Assembly (NCBI GenBank): GCA_963722575.1
Contig: CAVRNR010000020.1
Span: 310,001-374,000 of the forward strand
Direction of reading: 5' to 3'
Length of the DNA: 64,000 nt
Source of the DNA: Fen-178 sp963722575
Lineage (GTDB): Bacteria; Acidobacteriota; Terriglobia; Bryobacterales; Bryobacteraceae
Positions 40,941-50,362 of this stretch are shown here, one piece after another; the first letter of the stretch is position 1; each line of letters starts with the position of its first letter. The position numbers were made by a program, and so were the translations under genes. The notes below the pieces were generated by a model. It did no database searches. It was not told the DNA's origin and saw only the letters and a program-made list of their open reading frames with translations.

Positions 40941-43900
40941 ATGGGCCCCCATCGCGCCGACGCCAATCTGGCAGCCTTGATCGAGAGTACCGAAGACCTG
41001 ATCTGGTCGGTGGATCTCAATTACGGGCTGCTGACGTTCAACCGGGCATTTCACCACAGCATCCAGGGGAATTTTGGTGTCCGGCCGGCGCTGGGGATGC
41101 GGCCGGTGGACTTGATGCCGCCGGCGAGAGCGGCATTATGGCCTCCACTATATGGGCGTGCGCTGTCGGAAGGTCCCTTCCGGGCCGAATATTCGCTGGC
41201 CGATGGCCGGATCTTGGAAGTGAATCTCAACCGAATCGTCCAGGAGGGGGAAACCACGGGCATTTCGGTCTTCGGAAAGGACATCACAGGACGGAAAAAG
41301 GCGGAGGCTGCGCTACGGGAAGCCGAGGAGAAATATCGGGACATATTCGAGGGGGCGCTCGAAGGAATCTATCGAACGTCCCTTGAGGGGAAGCTTCTGG
41401 CTGCGAACCCCGCCGCTGCGAGGATGCTAGGTTACGATTCGACGCGGGAGTTAGTATCTGCGATCAACGACACGGCTCAACAGGTGTGGCTGGATCCGAA
41501 CGGGCGGTCGCGTGTTCTCCAACTAATCGAAGAGCAGGGGGCCGTGCGTGCGTATGAGTGCCAGTACAAGCGCAAGGATGGGACCGCAATCTGGGTGTCG
41601 CTCAATTGCCGGAACGTTCTCGGAGAGGATGGCCGGGCGTTCTGCAACGAAGGCTTCATCGAAGACATAACCGAACGCAAGCGGATCGAAGATGCGCTGC
41701 GGAAGTCGGAGGAGATGTTCGAAAAGGCGTTTCGGGACAGTCCCGCCGCCATGCTGCTGGCCAAAATCGAGAGTGAAGGGAATCGGATTGTCGATGCCAA
41801 TGAGGGGTTTGAACGGATCAGCGGCTATGGGCGTGAGGAAGTAATTGGGCGTCTCGCGCAGCAGGAACTTGGGCTGTTTGCGGACCCTCGTGAATATGAC
41901 GAATACCTAACGCAATTTCGAGGCGGCGGTCGGATTCGCGGTTTCGAGTTTCACTTCCGCAGGAAAAGTGGCGAGATTGGCACGGGCTTGATTTCAGTGG
42001 AGTCGATTGAACTCGACGGCGTGCCGTGGATGATTTCATCGACCATCGACATTACCAAACGGAAGGCCGCCGAGCGGGACCGGCGGCAGAGTGAACAGCA
42101 GTACAGGTCGCTCTTCAACTCCATGCAGGAAGGGGTTGCTCTCCACAAGCTGATCTGTTCCAACGGCGTTCCGGAGAACTACATTCTGCTGGATGTAAAT
42201 CGCCGTTTTGAAGAGCTGCTCGGAATGACGCGCGAGCATGTCGTGAACAAGCTGGCGACCGACGTGTACGGCACCCCAGCCGCCCCCTACCTGCAAGAGT
42301 ACGCGTCGGTTGTGGAGGAGGGAAAGCCCCTTCAGTTTGAGACCCACTTTCCGCCGCTGGACAAGCACTTTGTCATCTCCGTCACGCCCATGGGCGAAGA
42401 TCTTTTCGCCACGATCTTCTTCGACATTACGGAACAGAAGAAGACCCAGGAGCGGTACGAGTTGATTTCCGAGAACGCCGCCGATGTGATTTGGATGTGG
42501 GACCTGGAAGAAGGGCGCTGCGTCTATGTCAGTCCATCGGTCGAGCAGTTGAGAGGGTTCTCTCCCGAAGAGATTCTGGCGCAGCCCATGGACCGGGCGA
42601 TGCCGGACGATACTTACCGGATGGTCCTCGGCGAGATACAAAGGTACCGAGCCGCCGTGGAGTCGGGCGACGAGAGCGCGCGCATCAGGACGAATGAAAT
42701 AGAGTTTTTCTGCAAAAACGGCACAATCGTAGCCACGGAAACCGTTACAAAACTGGTCTCGGATGCGCGCGGAAAAGTGCGCTACGTTGTGGGCACAAGC
42801 CGGGACATCACCGGACTGAAGCGCGCGGAAGCCGAGAAGGCCAGGATCGAAGACGAGTTGCGCCAGGCTCAAAAACTGGAGAGCGTCGGAAGGCTGGCGG
42901 CTGGCGTCGCCCACGACTTCAACAACCTGCTGACCGTCATCAACGGCTATAGCCGGCTGCTGCTCGGCAGCCTGCGGGCGGACGATCCGCTGCGGGGCGG
43001 CCTGGAAGAGATCCACAAGGCCGGAGAGCGCGCCGCGGCGTTGATCCAACAACTGCTGGCTTTCAGCCGCAAGCAGATCCTGCAACCGCGCGTTCTCGAT
43101 TTGAACCGCGTGGTGGAAGAGATGCGGCCCATGCTGGAGCGCCTGATGGGCGAAGACGTGGAGGTGTGCGTCCAGTCGCAGGCGGAAGCGGCGACGATTT
43201 GCGCCGATCCGCACCAACTGGAGCAGGTGCTGATGAACCTGGCGGTGAACTCGCGGGACGCCATGCCGGACGGCGGCAAGTTATCGATCGAGACGGGCTT
43301 TGTGGAATGGGACCAGAGCCAGGCCCAATTGCGTCCGGGGGCGCAGGCGGGCCCTTACGTCATGCTGGCGGTAAGCGACACCGGCGAGGGCATGAGCGAA
43401 GAGACGCGCGGGCACATCTTCGAACCCTTCTTCACCACCAAGGAAGTCGGAAAAGGGACTGGGCTGGGGCTGTCGACAATCCATGGCATTGTGGAGCAGA
43501 GCGGCGGCTGCGTCGAGGTCGCAAGCGAGCCGGGGCGCGGGACCACGTTCAAGATCTACATGCCCAGGGTGGTGGATGCGCCGGCCGAGTCCGGCGAGCC
43601 GGAAGGCGCCGCGGCGATGGGGGGCACCGAGACCGTGCTGGTGGTGGAGGACCAGGCGGAGGTCCGGGAATATGCGGCTGCCGCGCTGGGGGCTTACGGC
43701 TACCAGGTGATGGTAGCGGCCAACGCCGAGGAGGCGCTGCTCATTTGCGAGCGGGAGGGTGAGCGCATCGACCTGGTCTTGACCGACGTGGTGATGCCGG
43801 GTTTGAGCGGCAGGGAACTGGCGGACCGGCTGAAAACACTCCGGCCGGGAGTTAAAGTGCTGTTCATGTCGGGCCACACCGACGACATCATGGTGCATCA

Positions 43901-44363
43901 TGGGGTCCTGCGGAAGGAAGCGGAGTTCATCCAGAAGCCGTTTGGACCCGCCCAGTTGGCCATGAAAGTCCGGGAAATGCTGGTGGCGCCGGAGCGCCCG
44001 GCCCGCATCGTTGTGGCCGACGACGAAGCCGGAGTGCGCGGTTTTCTGAGGCTGGTGTTGGAAAGCGCCGGCTACCAAGTGCTGGAAGCGCCCAATGGAA
44101 AGCTGGCGCTCCAGGAAGCGCAGGCTGGACGCGTGGACCTGGTGATCACGGACCTGGTGATGCCGGAACAGGAGGGGATCGAGACGATACGGGCTCTACG
44201 CCGGGACGTGCCCGGCGTGGGGATCATCGCCATCTCGGGTGCGCTGGGACCGCGGTTTCTGGAAGTGGCTCGCATGTTGGGAGCCCAGGCGGTGCTAAGC
44301 AAGCCGGTGAGCGCGGAACTGTTGCTGGCCAAGGTTGCCGAGGTGCTGAAGTCGCGGCGGTGA
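40941..44363 (+). CDS. Hybrid sensor histidine kinase: multi-PAS, HisKA, ATPase, two receivers
   Basis: This soluble multidomain sensor of 1140 aa has about five PAS domains in series (residues 5-630; ISVFGKDITGRKKAE, GFIEDITERKRIE and others mark the PAS/PAC ends). The HisKA box GRLAAGVAHDFNNLLTVING has its His near 657, and the HATPase follows with LMNLAVNSRDAMPDGG and SDTGEGMSEETRGHIF. Two receiver domains follow, from about 893 (VLTDVVMPGLSG) and about 1020 (VITDLVMPEQEG). There are no membrane helices, so it senses a cytoplasmic ligand or redox state. It is convergent with an NtrC-type regulator, its most likely partner by position. Confidence 0.93.
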   Translation: MGPHRADANLAALIESTEDLIWSVDLNYGLLTFNRAFHHSIQGNFGVRPALGMRPVDLMPPARAALWPPLYGRALSEGPFRAEYSLADGRILEVNLNRIVQEGETTGISVFGKDITGRKKAEAALREAEEKYRDIFEGALEGIYRTSLEGKLLAANPAAARMLGYDSTRELVSAINDTAQQVWLDPNGRSRVLQLIEEQGAVRAYECQYKRKDGTAIWVSLNCRNVLGEDGRAFCNEGFIEDITERKRIEDALRKSEEMFEKAFRDSPAAMLLAKIESEGNRIVDANEGFERISGYGREEVIGRLAQQELGLFADPREYDEYLTQFRGGGRIRGFEFHFRRKSGEIGTGLISVESIELDGVPWMISSTIDITKRKAAERDRRQSEQQYRSLFNSMQEGVALHKLICSNGVPENYILLDVNRRFEELLGMTREHVVNKLATDVYGTPAAPYLQEYASVVEEGKPLQFETHFPPLDKHFVISVTPMGEDLFATIFFDITEQKKTQERYELISENAADVIWMWDLEEGRCVYVSPSVEQLRGFSPEEILAQPMDRAMPDDTYRMVLGEIQRYRAAVESGDESARIRTNEIEFFCKNGTIVATETVTKLVSDARGKVRYVVGTSRDITGLKRAEAEKARIEDELRQAQKLESVGRLAAGVAHDFNNLLTVINGYSRLLLGSLRADDPLRGGLEEIHKAGERAAALIQQLLAFSRKQILQPRVLDLNRVVEEMRPMLERLMGEDVEVCVQSQAEAATICADPHQLEQVLMNLAVNSRDAMPDGGKLSIETGFVEWDQSQAQLRPGAQAGPYVMLAVSDTGEGMSEETRGHIFEPFFTTKEVGKGTGLGLSTIHGIVEQSGGCVEVASEPGRGTTFKIYMPRVVDAPAESGEPEGAAAMGGTETVLVVEDQAEVREYAAAALGAYGYQVMVAANAEEALLICEREGERIDLVLTDVVMPGLSGRELADRLKTLRPGVKVLFMSGHTDDIMVHHGVLRKEAEFIQKPFGPAQLAMKVREMLVAPERPARIVVADDEAGVRGFLRLVLESAGYQVLEAPNGKLALQEAQAGRVDLVITDLVMPEQEGIETIRALRRDVPGVGIIAISGALGPRFLEVARMLGAQAVLSKPVSAELLLAKVAEVLKSRR

Positions 44364-44386
44364 GGAAGCGCGAGAAAGTCAATTAG

Positions 44387-44472
44387 CCACGGATGAACAT
44401 GGATGAACACGGTTAAGATTTTTTGTTTTCAGATTTCTTGTTCTATCCGTGTTTATCCGTGTTCATCCGTGG
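44387..44472. terminator. Long inverted repeat between convergent genes
   Basis: The arms CCACGGATGAACATGGATGAACACGG and CCGTGTTTATCCGTGTTCATCCGTGG form a 26-bp imperfect hairpin around an AT-rich loop with T runs. It lies between the convergent histidine kinase and NtrC genes and can terminate both. The ATCCGTGTTCATCCGTGG sequence is a repeat seen in many bacterial genomes. Confidence 0.7.
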
Positions 44473-44490
44473 CCATGATTCTTTCGTAGT

Positions 44491-45825
44491 TCAACGGTCG
44501 GGCGCGGTCACAGCGTAGGCGCTCATCTTCCGGTACAGCGTGGCTTTGGCGATCCCCAACCGCCGCGCCGTCTCAGCGATGTTGCCGCCGGCCTCTTCCA
44601 GCGCCGCGACGATGGCGGCGCGCTCGGCCTCCTCCAGCGGCGTGCGGCGGACTGGTTGTCCGTGAAGCGCCATCCGCAGGGCCTTGGGGATATCTCTGGA
44701 ATCGAGTACGCGCCCTTCGCAGTTGGCCAGCATTCCCAGAATGCAATTTTCCAGTTCGCGTACATTGCCGGGCCAGTGGTAGGCCGTCAATTCGTTAACC
44801 GCGTCGGGCGCGATCGCCAGCACATCGTCCCCGCCGTGCTTGTGGATGAAATGCCGGATCAACGCCGGGATGTCGCTCTTCCGCGCCCGCAGCGGGGGCA
44901 CATGAACGGTATGCACGCACAAGCGGAAGTACAATTCGGGGCGGAACCGTCCGGCACGGATGGCGGCTTCCAGATCGCGGTTTGTGGCCGCTATGACGCG
45001 CCCTTCGAACTTGCGCACGGCGTCACCCCCGAGGGGTCGGAACTCGCGATCCTGCAGAACCCGGAAGAACTTCGCCTGCAAAGCCAGCGGAAGCTCAGCC
45101 ACCTCATCGAGGAGGAAGGTGCCGCGCGCGGCGGTTGCCAGCAGGCCGGGCCGGTCGGCGACGGCGCCGGTAAAGGCCCCGCGGACGTGCCCGAAGACCT
45201 CGCTTTCCACGATATCGGGCGAGAGGGCGCCACAATCCAGCGCGACGAAGGGCCGGTCCTTGTCCGGCCCCTGTTGGTGGATGGCCCGCGCCACCAATTC
45301 CTTGCCGGTTCCGGTTTCGCCGGTGATGAGGACCGGTTGGCGCTTCCCCGCGATCCGGGGAAGCGCCTGGAACACGGCCAGCATGCCCGGCGATCCACCA
45401 ACCATTCCGCCAACGCCCCGCTCGGCATCGAGTTGGAACCGGAGCGACAGATTCTCCGTGCGCAGGGCGCGAAGCTGCGCCAGACGCTGGAGCGTGGCCT
45501 CGAGCTGGCCGGCCTCGAAGGGTTTCACCAGATAGTCGTACGCGCCCAGCCGGATTGCCTGGACGGCGGAAGAGACGGAGGCGAATCCGGTCATGAGCAC
45601 GACGTCGGGGCCGGCATTGCCGGGCGAAATGGATCGCAGCAGGTCAACCCCGTCCATGCCCGGCATTCGCACGTCGCTGAGCACCACGTCGACCTCGTGT
45701 TGGTCCAGAGCGGCCAGTGCGTCTGGCGCGGACTTTACAATCAGCACAGCGTGCCCGGCTTGGGATGCCACCTGGCGGCAAAACTCCGCCACGCCTCGAT
45801 CGTCATCCACCACCAGAACCGTCAT
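44491..45825 (-). CDS. Sigma-54-dependent response regulator (NtrC family)
   Basis: This 444-aa activator has a receiver domain (VVLSDVRMPGMDG phospho-Asp, DYLVKPF) and an AAA+ domain with Walker A GETGTGKE and the sigma-54 contact loop GAFTGA. Walker B (TFLLDEVAELP) and the arginine-finger region FRPELYFRL follow, as does a Fis-type HTH (NIAETARRLGIAKATLYRKM). The ATG at 45825 begins directly at the receiver domain. Targets are unknown; no clear -24/-12 promoter was found nearby. Confidence 0.93.
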   Translation of the reverse strand: MTVLVVDDDRGVAEFCRQVASQAGHAVLIVKSAPDALAALDQHEVDVVLSDVRMPGMDGVDLLRSISPGNAGPDVVLMTGFASVSSAVQAIRLGAYDYLVKPFEAGQLEATLQRLAQLRALRTENLSLRFQLDAERGVGGMVGGSPGMLAVFQALPRIAGKRQPVLITGETGTGKELVARAIHQQGPDKDRPFVALDCGALSPDIVESEVFGHVRGAFTGAVADRPGLLATAARGTFLLDEVAELPLALQAKFFRVLQDREFRPLGGDAVRKFEGRVIAATNRDLEAAIRAGRFRPELYFRLCVHTVHVPPLRARKSDIPALIRHFIHKHGGDDVLAIAPDAVNELTAYHWPGNVRELENCILGMLANCEGRVLDSRDIPKALRMALHGQPVRRTPLEEAERAAIVAALEEAGGNIAETARRLGIAKATLYRKMSAYAVTAPDR

Positions 45826-46026
45826 TCCGCCTCGGAACTTCCCACTGCCACATGCGATTGTCGCACGCTTTCTCCCGCCCAGTTGTCGCAGTTTTGAGAA
45901 TCCGGGGATCGGAATAGAACCCATGGTCCGCCGCCGGCGACCGCGGAACGACGCGAACCTGTTGTAACGATGGCGCTTCCTGACGTCGCGAGCCGCGGAA
46001 ATCCAATTGCTCAGAATCTAAAACCC

Positions 46027-46224
46027 ATGGCCAGACACAGGCCCGCCGCGCTGGCGCAACTCGAAGCTCTGATTCACCGGAGGGCCGGGATCGAAATGGC
46101 CATCCGGGAGCTGGAAACCTACCAAGCCTGGGATCGAAAACACCCTCAATGGGAAAAATGGGAGCGAACTGGCCGCGCTTGGGCTCGCCGGCGTCGCAGA
46201 TCCGGGAAGGCAGATCCGGGATAG
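46027..46224 (+). CDS. Small basic hypothetical protein
   Basis: This 65-aa reading frame with helical, Arg-rich composition (LAQLEALIHRRAGIEMAIRELE, then WEKWERTGRAWARRRRRSG) matches no family I recognise. It could be non-coding. The stretch from 46225 to 46512 holds no gene; a small GCCCGGC...GCCGGGC hairpin lies at about 46485-46504. Confidence 0.3.
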   Translation: MARHRPAALAQLEALIHRRAGIEMAIRELETYQAWDRKHPQWEKWERTGRAWARRRRRSGKADPG

Positions 46225-46512
46225 CGATCCGGTGGCCCCGTCCTCTCCGGAACAGATCGGAAGCGCCACGGTTTATGCACAAGTTTGCCACATGCCGATC
46301 CCGGTAAGTGTATGCACTAGCGGGGCGAAAAATTTGTTGAAAAAGGCTGCCTGAGGAGAAATGCGGCTGGCTTTTCGAGCGGCGCTCGCGATACAAAGAG
46401 AGAGTCCATTAGGCGGTTGCGCAGCCGGGATGGTAAATCTCGGGGGAGGTGGTCATCCTGGTTGCGCAGGCGTAATGTGAGCAGGCCCGGCGTGGAAGCC
46501 GGGCCGGGCGTG

Positions 46513-47895
46513 CCCCATAAGCGCTAAGATAATAGTTGCTTTTTATGCGCCTTTGGTCTAAACTCAGACCATGGTTGGCGCTCAAGATGAAAACTGGCAA
46601 GTACTTACCACGCTGCTGCCCAAAGGCTGGCAGGGCGACGCTTTTCGTTCGGGTGCGGTAGGGCGTATGCGCGGCTTCGCCAGCGTTTCGGATTTGCTGC
46701 GTACCTTGCTGTTGCACGTTGGCAACGGTTATTCCTTGCGGGAAACGGCAACCCGAGCCAAAGCCGCCGGACTAGCTTCGGTGTCGGATGTGGCGATCTT
46801 AGATCGCCTGCGAACGGCAGGTCCCTGGTGGCGTCAGATGTGTGCGCGCCTGCTAGCGGAGAACGGAATGCACGTGCCGGAACAAACCGGCGGTCGGGTG
46901 TTCCGCGCCGCCGATGGCACGGTGATCAAAGAGCCCGGCAAGACCGGGAGTTCTTGGCGCGTCCATTACACGTTGCGGCTTCCCGATCTGGAGTGTGATC
47001 ACTTTGAGATCACGCCGGCGCGAGCCGTGGGCGGGGGAGAGAATCTGTCGCGACTGCCCGCCCAGCCAGGAGACTGCTTGCTGGCGGACCGCGGTTTCTG
47101 CCACAGCGCCGGCGTGCTGGCGACGATCGGCAAAGGCGTGGAGGTGATCGTGCGGCTCAACACCGGCAATCTGCCCCTCTATACAGCCTCGGGGAGGCCC
47201 TTCGATCTGCTGGGCGCTGTGGGCGGACTGCCGGAGGCGGGGCAATGCGGCGAATGGGAAGTGCATGTGCGCGCCGGAGCCACCGTTGGTCGGTTGCGAC
47301 TGTGTGGCATTCGCAAAAGCGAATACGGCATCCAACGCGCGCTGGCGCAACTGCTCCGCCAAGCCGGCAAGCAGGGCCACACGCCGAAACCGGAGACGCT
47401 GGAATATGCCAAGTATGTCCTGGTAGTGAGCAACCTGCCCAGCGCGGAATTCAGCGCCCAGGAAGTCTTGGAGTGGTACCGGCTCCGCTGGCAGATCGAA
47501 CTGGTTTTCAAACGTCTCAAGTCGCTCGCCGAGTTGGGCCACTTGGCCAAACACGACGAGCAAAGTGTGCGCAGTTGGCTGTATGGCAAACTGCTGGTGG
47601 GACTACTTACCCAGAAACTCATCCGCACCGGCCGCGATATTTCCCCCTGGGGATACTCGTTCCCTACGCCATAAGATCCCCAGCCGGTGGCGGGAGTTCA
47701 GTTTCGCGCTGCATCAACTGCGCCAAGCGATCGATCCACCGCTGGCGCTGGCGGCGACGATGGCGAACTGGAACACGCTGGCCGTCGATCTCGCTGAATC
47801 GAGCCGCAAGCGCGTACCCCAAGTGCCAGCATTCTTCGCGCGGTAGCGCAGCCAAATCGGCATAAATCGGGTAAATTATCTTAGCGCTAATGGGG
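46513..47895 (+). mobile_element. IS4-family insertion sequence
   Basis: A single transposase gene is flanked by inverted repeats with the shared core AGCGCTAAGATAAT (46520-46533; inverted at 47875-47888). The match continues outward as CCCCAT on both sides, and further as GGGCGTG/CACGCCC-like sequence, so the ends are about 25-30 bp or the target itself is a palindrome. Both flanks carry GCCCGG-type hairpin repeat sequence, so it apparently inserted into a family-C repeat. Confidence 0.75.
46571..47846 (+). pseudogene. IS4-family DDE transposase, frameshifted near its C-terminus
   Basis: The DDE residues are visible: Asp in RAADGTVIKE, Asp in LLADRGFCHS and the perfect YREK signature (Y-x2-R-x3-E-x6-K) in WYRLRWQIELVFKRLKSL. 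The first frame stops at 47674 after ISPWGYSFPTP. The expected C-terminus (RHKIPSRWREFSFALHQLRQ to 47846) lies in the +1 frame, so one extra base sits around 47655-47665. All catalytic residues lie before the shift. Either the element is recently inactivated or the sequence carries an error there. Confidence 0.8.
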
Positions 47896-47907
47896 CGTGC
47901 CCGGCCC

Positions 47908-48846
47908 CTACGCGGCGGCGTGAACGTGCACCGGCGTCAGCCAGTTGTGGCGGTCGGGGGTGGCGCCGCTGATGATTCCGAAAAACTCCTTCTGCAGCTT
48001 CTCCGCAACCGGGCCGCGGCGGCCCTTACCGACTGGAACGCGATCGACGGAGCGGATGGGCGTGATTTCGGCGGCAGTGCCTGAGAAGAAGACCTCATCG
48101 GCGATGTACAGCATCTCGCGCGGAACGATGGCCTCGACCAGCGGAATGCCGAGATCGCGGGCCAGCGTGAGGATGGCGTCGCGGGTGATACCGGGCAGCA
48201 CGGAAGCGCCCAGCGGCGGGGTGTGGATCTTGCCGTCACGCACCACGAAGATGTTCTCGCCGGAGCCTTCGCTGACATAGCCGGCGGCGTCCAGCGCGAT
48301 GCCCTCGGTGTAGCCGTTGGCCAGGGCTTCCATCTTGATGAGCTGCGAGTTCATGTAGTTGGCGCCAGCCTTGGCCAGAGCGGGCAGCGTGTTGGGGGCC
48401 AGGCGGGTCCAGCTCGAGACGCACACGTCCACGCCTTCGGCGAGGGCTTCTTCTCCCAGGTACTGGCCCCACTCCCAGCACGCGATATAGACGTCAATCG
48501 GATTCTTGAGCGGGTTGACGCCCACCTCTCCGTATCCGCGCAGCACGATGGGGCGGATGTAGCAGGCATCCATGTGGTTGACGCGGACCAGTTCGAGCAT
48601 GGCTTCGGCGAGCTGAGCGGCCGTGAAGCCGAGATTCTCCATGCGGTAAATCTTGGCCGAATCCACCATGCGGCGGACGTGCTCGCGCAGGCGGAAGACG
48701 GCGGGTCCGGCGGGTGTGGAGTAGCAGCGGATTCCTTCAAAGACGGAGCTGCCGTAACTGACCACGTGCGAGAGGACGTGGATGGTGGCCTCGTCCCATC
48801 GAATGAAGCGGCCGTTATGCCAGATCTTTTCAGTGGGCGTCAACAT
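47908..48846 (-). CDS. ilvE: Branched-chain amino acid aminotransferase
   Basis: This PLP class IV aminotransferase makes Val, Leu and Ile from their 2-oxo acids. At 312 aa it has the IlvE length. The PLP lysine is in LAKAGANYMNSQL, followed by EGIALDAAGYVSEGSGENIF, SVLPGITRDAI and DEVFFSGTAAEITPIRSVD, all strongly conserved in IlvE. It is the last gene of a minus-strand run that starts near 52675. Confidence 0.95.
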   Translation of the reverse strand: MLTPTEKIWHNGRFIRWDEATIHVLSHVVSYGSSVFEGIRCYSTPAGPAVFRLREHVRRMVDSAKIYRMENLGFTAAQLAEAMLELVRVNHMDACYIRPIVLRGYGEVGVNPLKNPIDVYIACWEWGQYLGEEALAEGVDVCVSSWTRLAPNTLPALAKAGANYMNSQLIKMEALANGYTEGIALDAAGYVSEGSGENIFVVRDGKIHTPPLGASVLPGITRDAILTLARDLGIPLVEAIVPREMLYIADEVFFSGTAAEITPIRSVDRVPVGKGRRGPVAEKLQKEFFGIISGATPDRHNWLTPVHVHAAA

Positions 48847-48853
48847 GCGTCAA

Positions 48854-49867
48854 TTATAGCGTAGGGCTTGAGGGATTCGAGTGGACGCCCCTTTTGGCGC
48901 GAGCGTGGATTTCTCCGATGTTCAAGCCGGTGAGCGCGGTGGCAATGGCGCCGCCGAGGAGCAGCGGGACAGCCTGCGCCCCCAGCAGGATGAATGAGAA
49001 CGTCTTGGCATCGTTGGTTTCAACATCGAAAAGCCGCAGGGCAGCCACACAGGCGACATTCAGCAGGCCGACATTGCCGGGAGCGTTGGGCAGCACGGTT
49101 GCCACGCGGATGATCGCGAGCACCCCCCCCGCCACCCAGAAGGAAAGGTCCAGTCCATAGGATTTCATGAGGCCATAGACCGTGAAAACTTGCAGCAGCA
49201 GGTAAAGCAGGCTGATGAGGGAGGTCACCCCGAGGGTGCGCACATTCCCCATCAGTTGAAGGCCCTCGACGACATGGCGCAGGGTGGAGGACCAACGGCT
49301 CTCGTTGTCCACGGCGTGCGCCTCGCGCCTGGCGGACACAATCCAGATCAGGGCGCCGGCGCTGAGGACGATGAGCGCGCCCAGAACCTGCACCAGGATG
49401 ATGAGGTCCCTGGGGATTCCTTTGACGAAGCCGGCGGTAATGACGAAGGTGAGCAACATCCAGACGCCGTCGATCAGACGCTCGACAGCGGCGGAAGCGA
49501 AGCTGAGCGAGAGGCGCAAATCGCTCCAGTGAGCCAACAGGTAGCAGCGGATCAGTTCGCCGGCGCGCAGGGGAAGCACTTCATTGGCGAACAGCCCGAT
49601 ATAAATGGCCTGCACGGTGCGCCAGAAACGCAACCGGACGACGGGGGCGAGCAGGGTGTCCCATCGCCAGGCGTGCGCGATGTAAACAGCGAGGTCGGCC
49701 AGGATGGCGACGCTCACCCACCTCCAATCGAGCGAGCGAATGGCCTGCATGAGTTCGTTGACGCGATAGCCGTGGAGCACCCACAGCAGGCACCCGATGG
49801 AAACGCCATAGCCCAGCACGTGGGGCAGCCAGGAAGGCATTTTGCGGCGCGAAGGCGAGCGGCTCAT
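48854..49867 (-). CDS. Lysylphosphatidylglycerol synthase TM-region/flippase-like protein
   Basis: This 337-aa membrane protein has eight or more helices and belongs to the UPF0104/AglD-like family. The signature LFANEVLPLRAGELIRCYLLAHWSDL (about residues 92-117) and the downstream LPNAPGNVGLLNVACVAALRLF are typical. There is no soluble synthase domain, so it is not a full MprF. Lipid or glycolipid flipping is suggested by the family. It is separated from ilvE by seven bases. Confidence 0.85.
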   Translation of the reverse strand: MSRSPSRRKMPSWLPHVLGYGVSIGCLLWVLHGYRVNELMQAIRSLDWRWVSVAILADLAVYIAHAWRWDTLLAPVVRLRFWRTVQAIYIGLFANEVLPLRAGELIRCYLLAHWSDLRLSLSFASAAVERLIDGVWMLLTFVITAGFVKGIPRDLIILVQVLGALIVLSAGALIWIVSARREAHAVDNESRWSSTLRHVVEGLQLMGNVRTLGVTSLISLLYLLLQVFTVYGLMKSYGLDLSFWVAGGVLAIIRVATVLPNAPGNVGLLNVACVAALRLFDVETNDAKTFSFILLGAQAVPLLLGGAIATALTGLNIGEIHARAKRGVHSNPSSPTL

Positions 49868-49947
49868 CCGATCAAGTGATCTCCGGGTGTTACGTGTTCA
49901 TGATAGCGTGGCGGGAGCGGAATGCTCGCCGCGGGGTGCCGCCGCGG

Positions 49948-50337
49948 CTACTTGAGCGCCGAAAACTCCGTGGGCGTCATGTACACCGATTCGGTCTTCT
50001 GCACGATCGGGCCGGCGGCTTCGGACTCCGCCTTGGCCTTCACCCATTCGGGATCGGCGCGGAACGCATCCCAGTTCTTGTGGGCGGCTTCCAGGCTGGG
50101 ATGCGCCAGAATGTAGATCAGCGTGTTCTTGGATTTCTCCGGGTCTTGCGGCACCCAATAGCCGATGCTCTCCATCCCGTGACGCTTGAAAATGGCGATG
50201 GTGTGGTCGCGGAAGCGGGCCTTCAGGGCCTCCAGCTTGCCGTCGTAGCAGATGTACGTGCGGAGTTCGTAGACGCGGTTCTGCGCCAGGGCCAAACCGG
50301 AAAGCAGCAGGAACAATACAAGAAGTCTGCGAGTCAT
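49948..50337 (-). CDS. Secreted NIPSNAP-family protein
   Basis: This 129-aa protein has a signal peptide (RLLVLFLLLSGLALA) and one ferredoxin-like NIPSNAP domain: VYELRTYICYDGKLEALKARF at the start and LIYILAHPSLEAAHKNWDAFRADPEWVKAKAESEA. The biochemical role of NIPSNAP proteins is not established. It is on the same strand and 25 nt downstream of the cysE-like gene. Confidence 0.85.
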   Translation of the reverse strand: MTRRLLVLFLLLSGLALAQNRVYELRTYICYDGKLEALKARFRDHTIAIFKRHGMESIGYWVPQDPEKSKNTLIYILAHPSLEAAHKNWDAFRADPEWVKAKAESEAAGPIVQKTESVYMTPTEFSALK

Positions 50338-50362
50338 GAGGATAGTGTACAGCGATTCCGGT

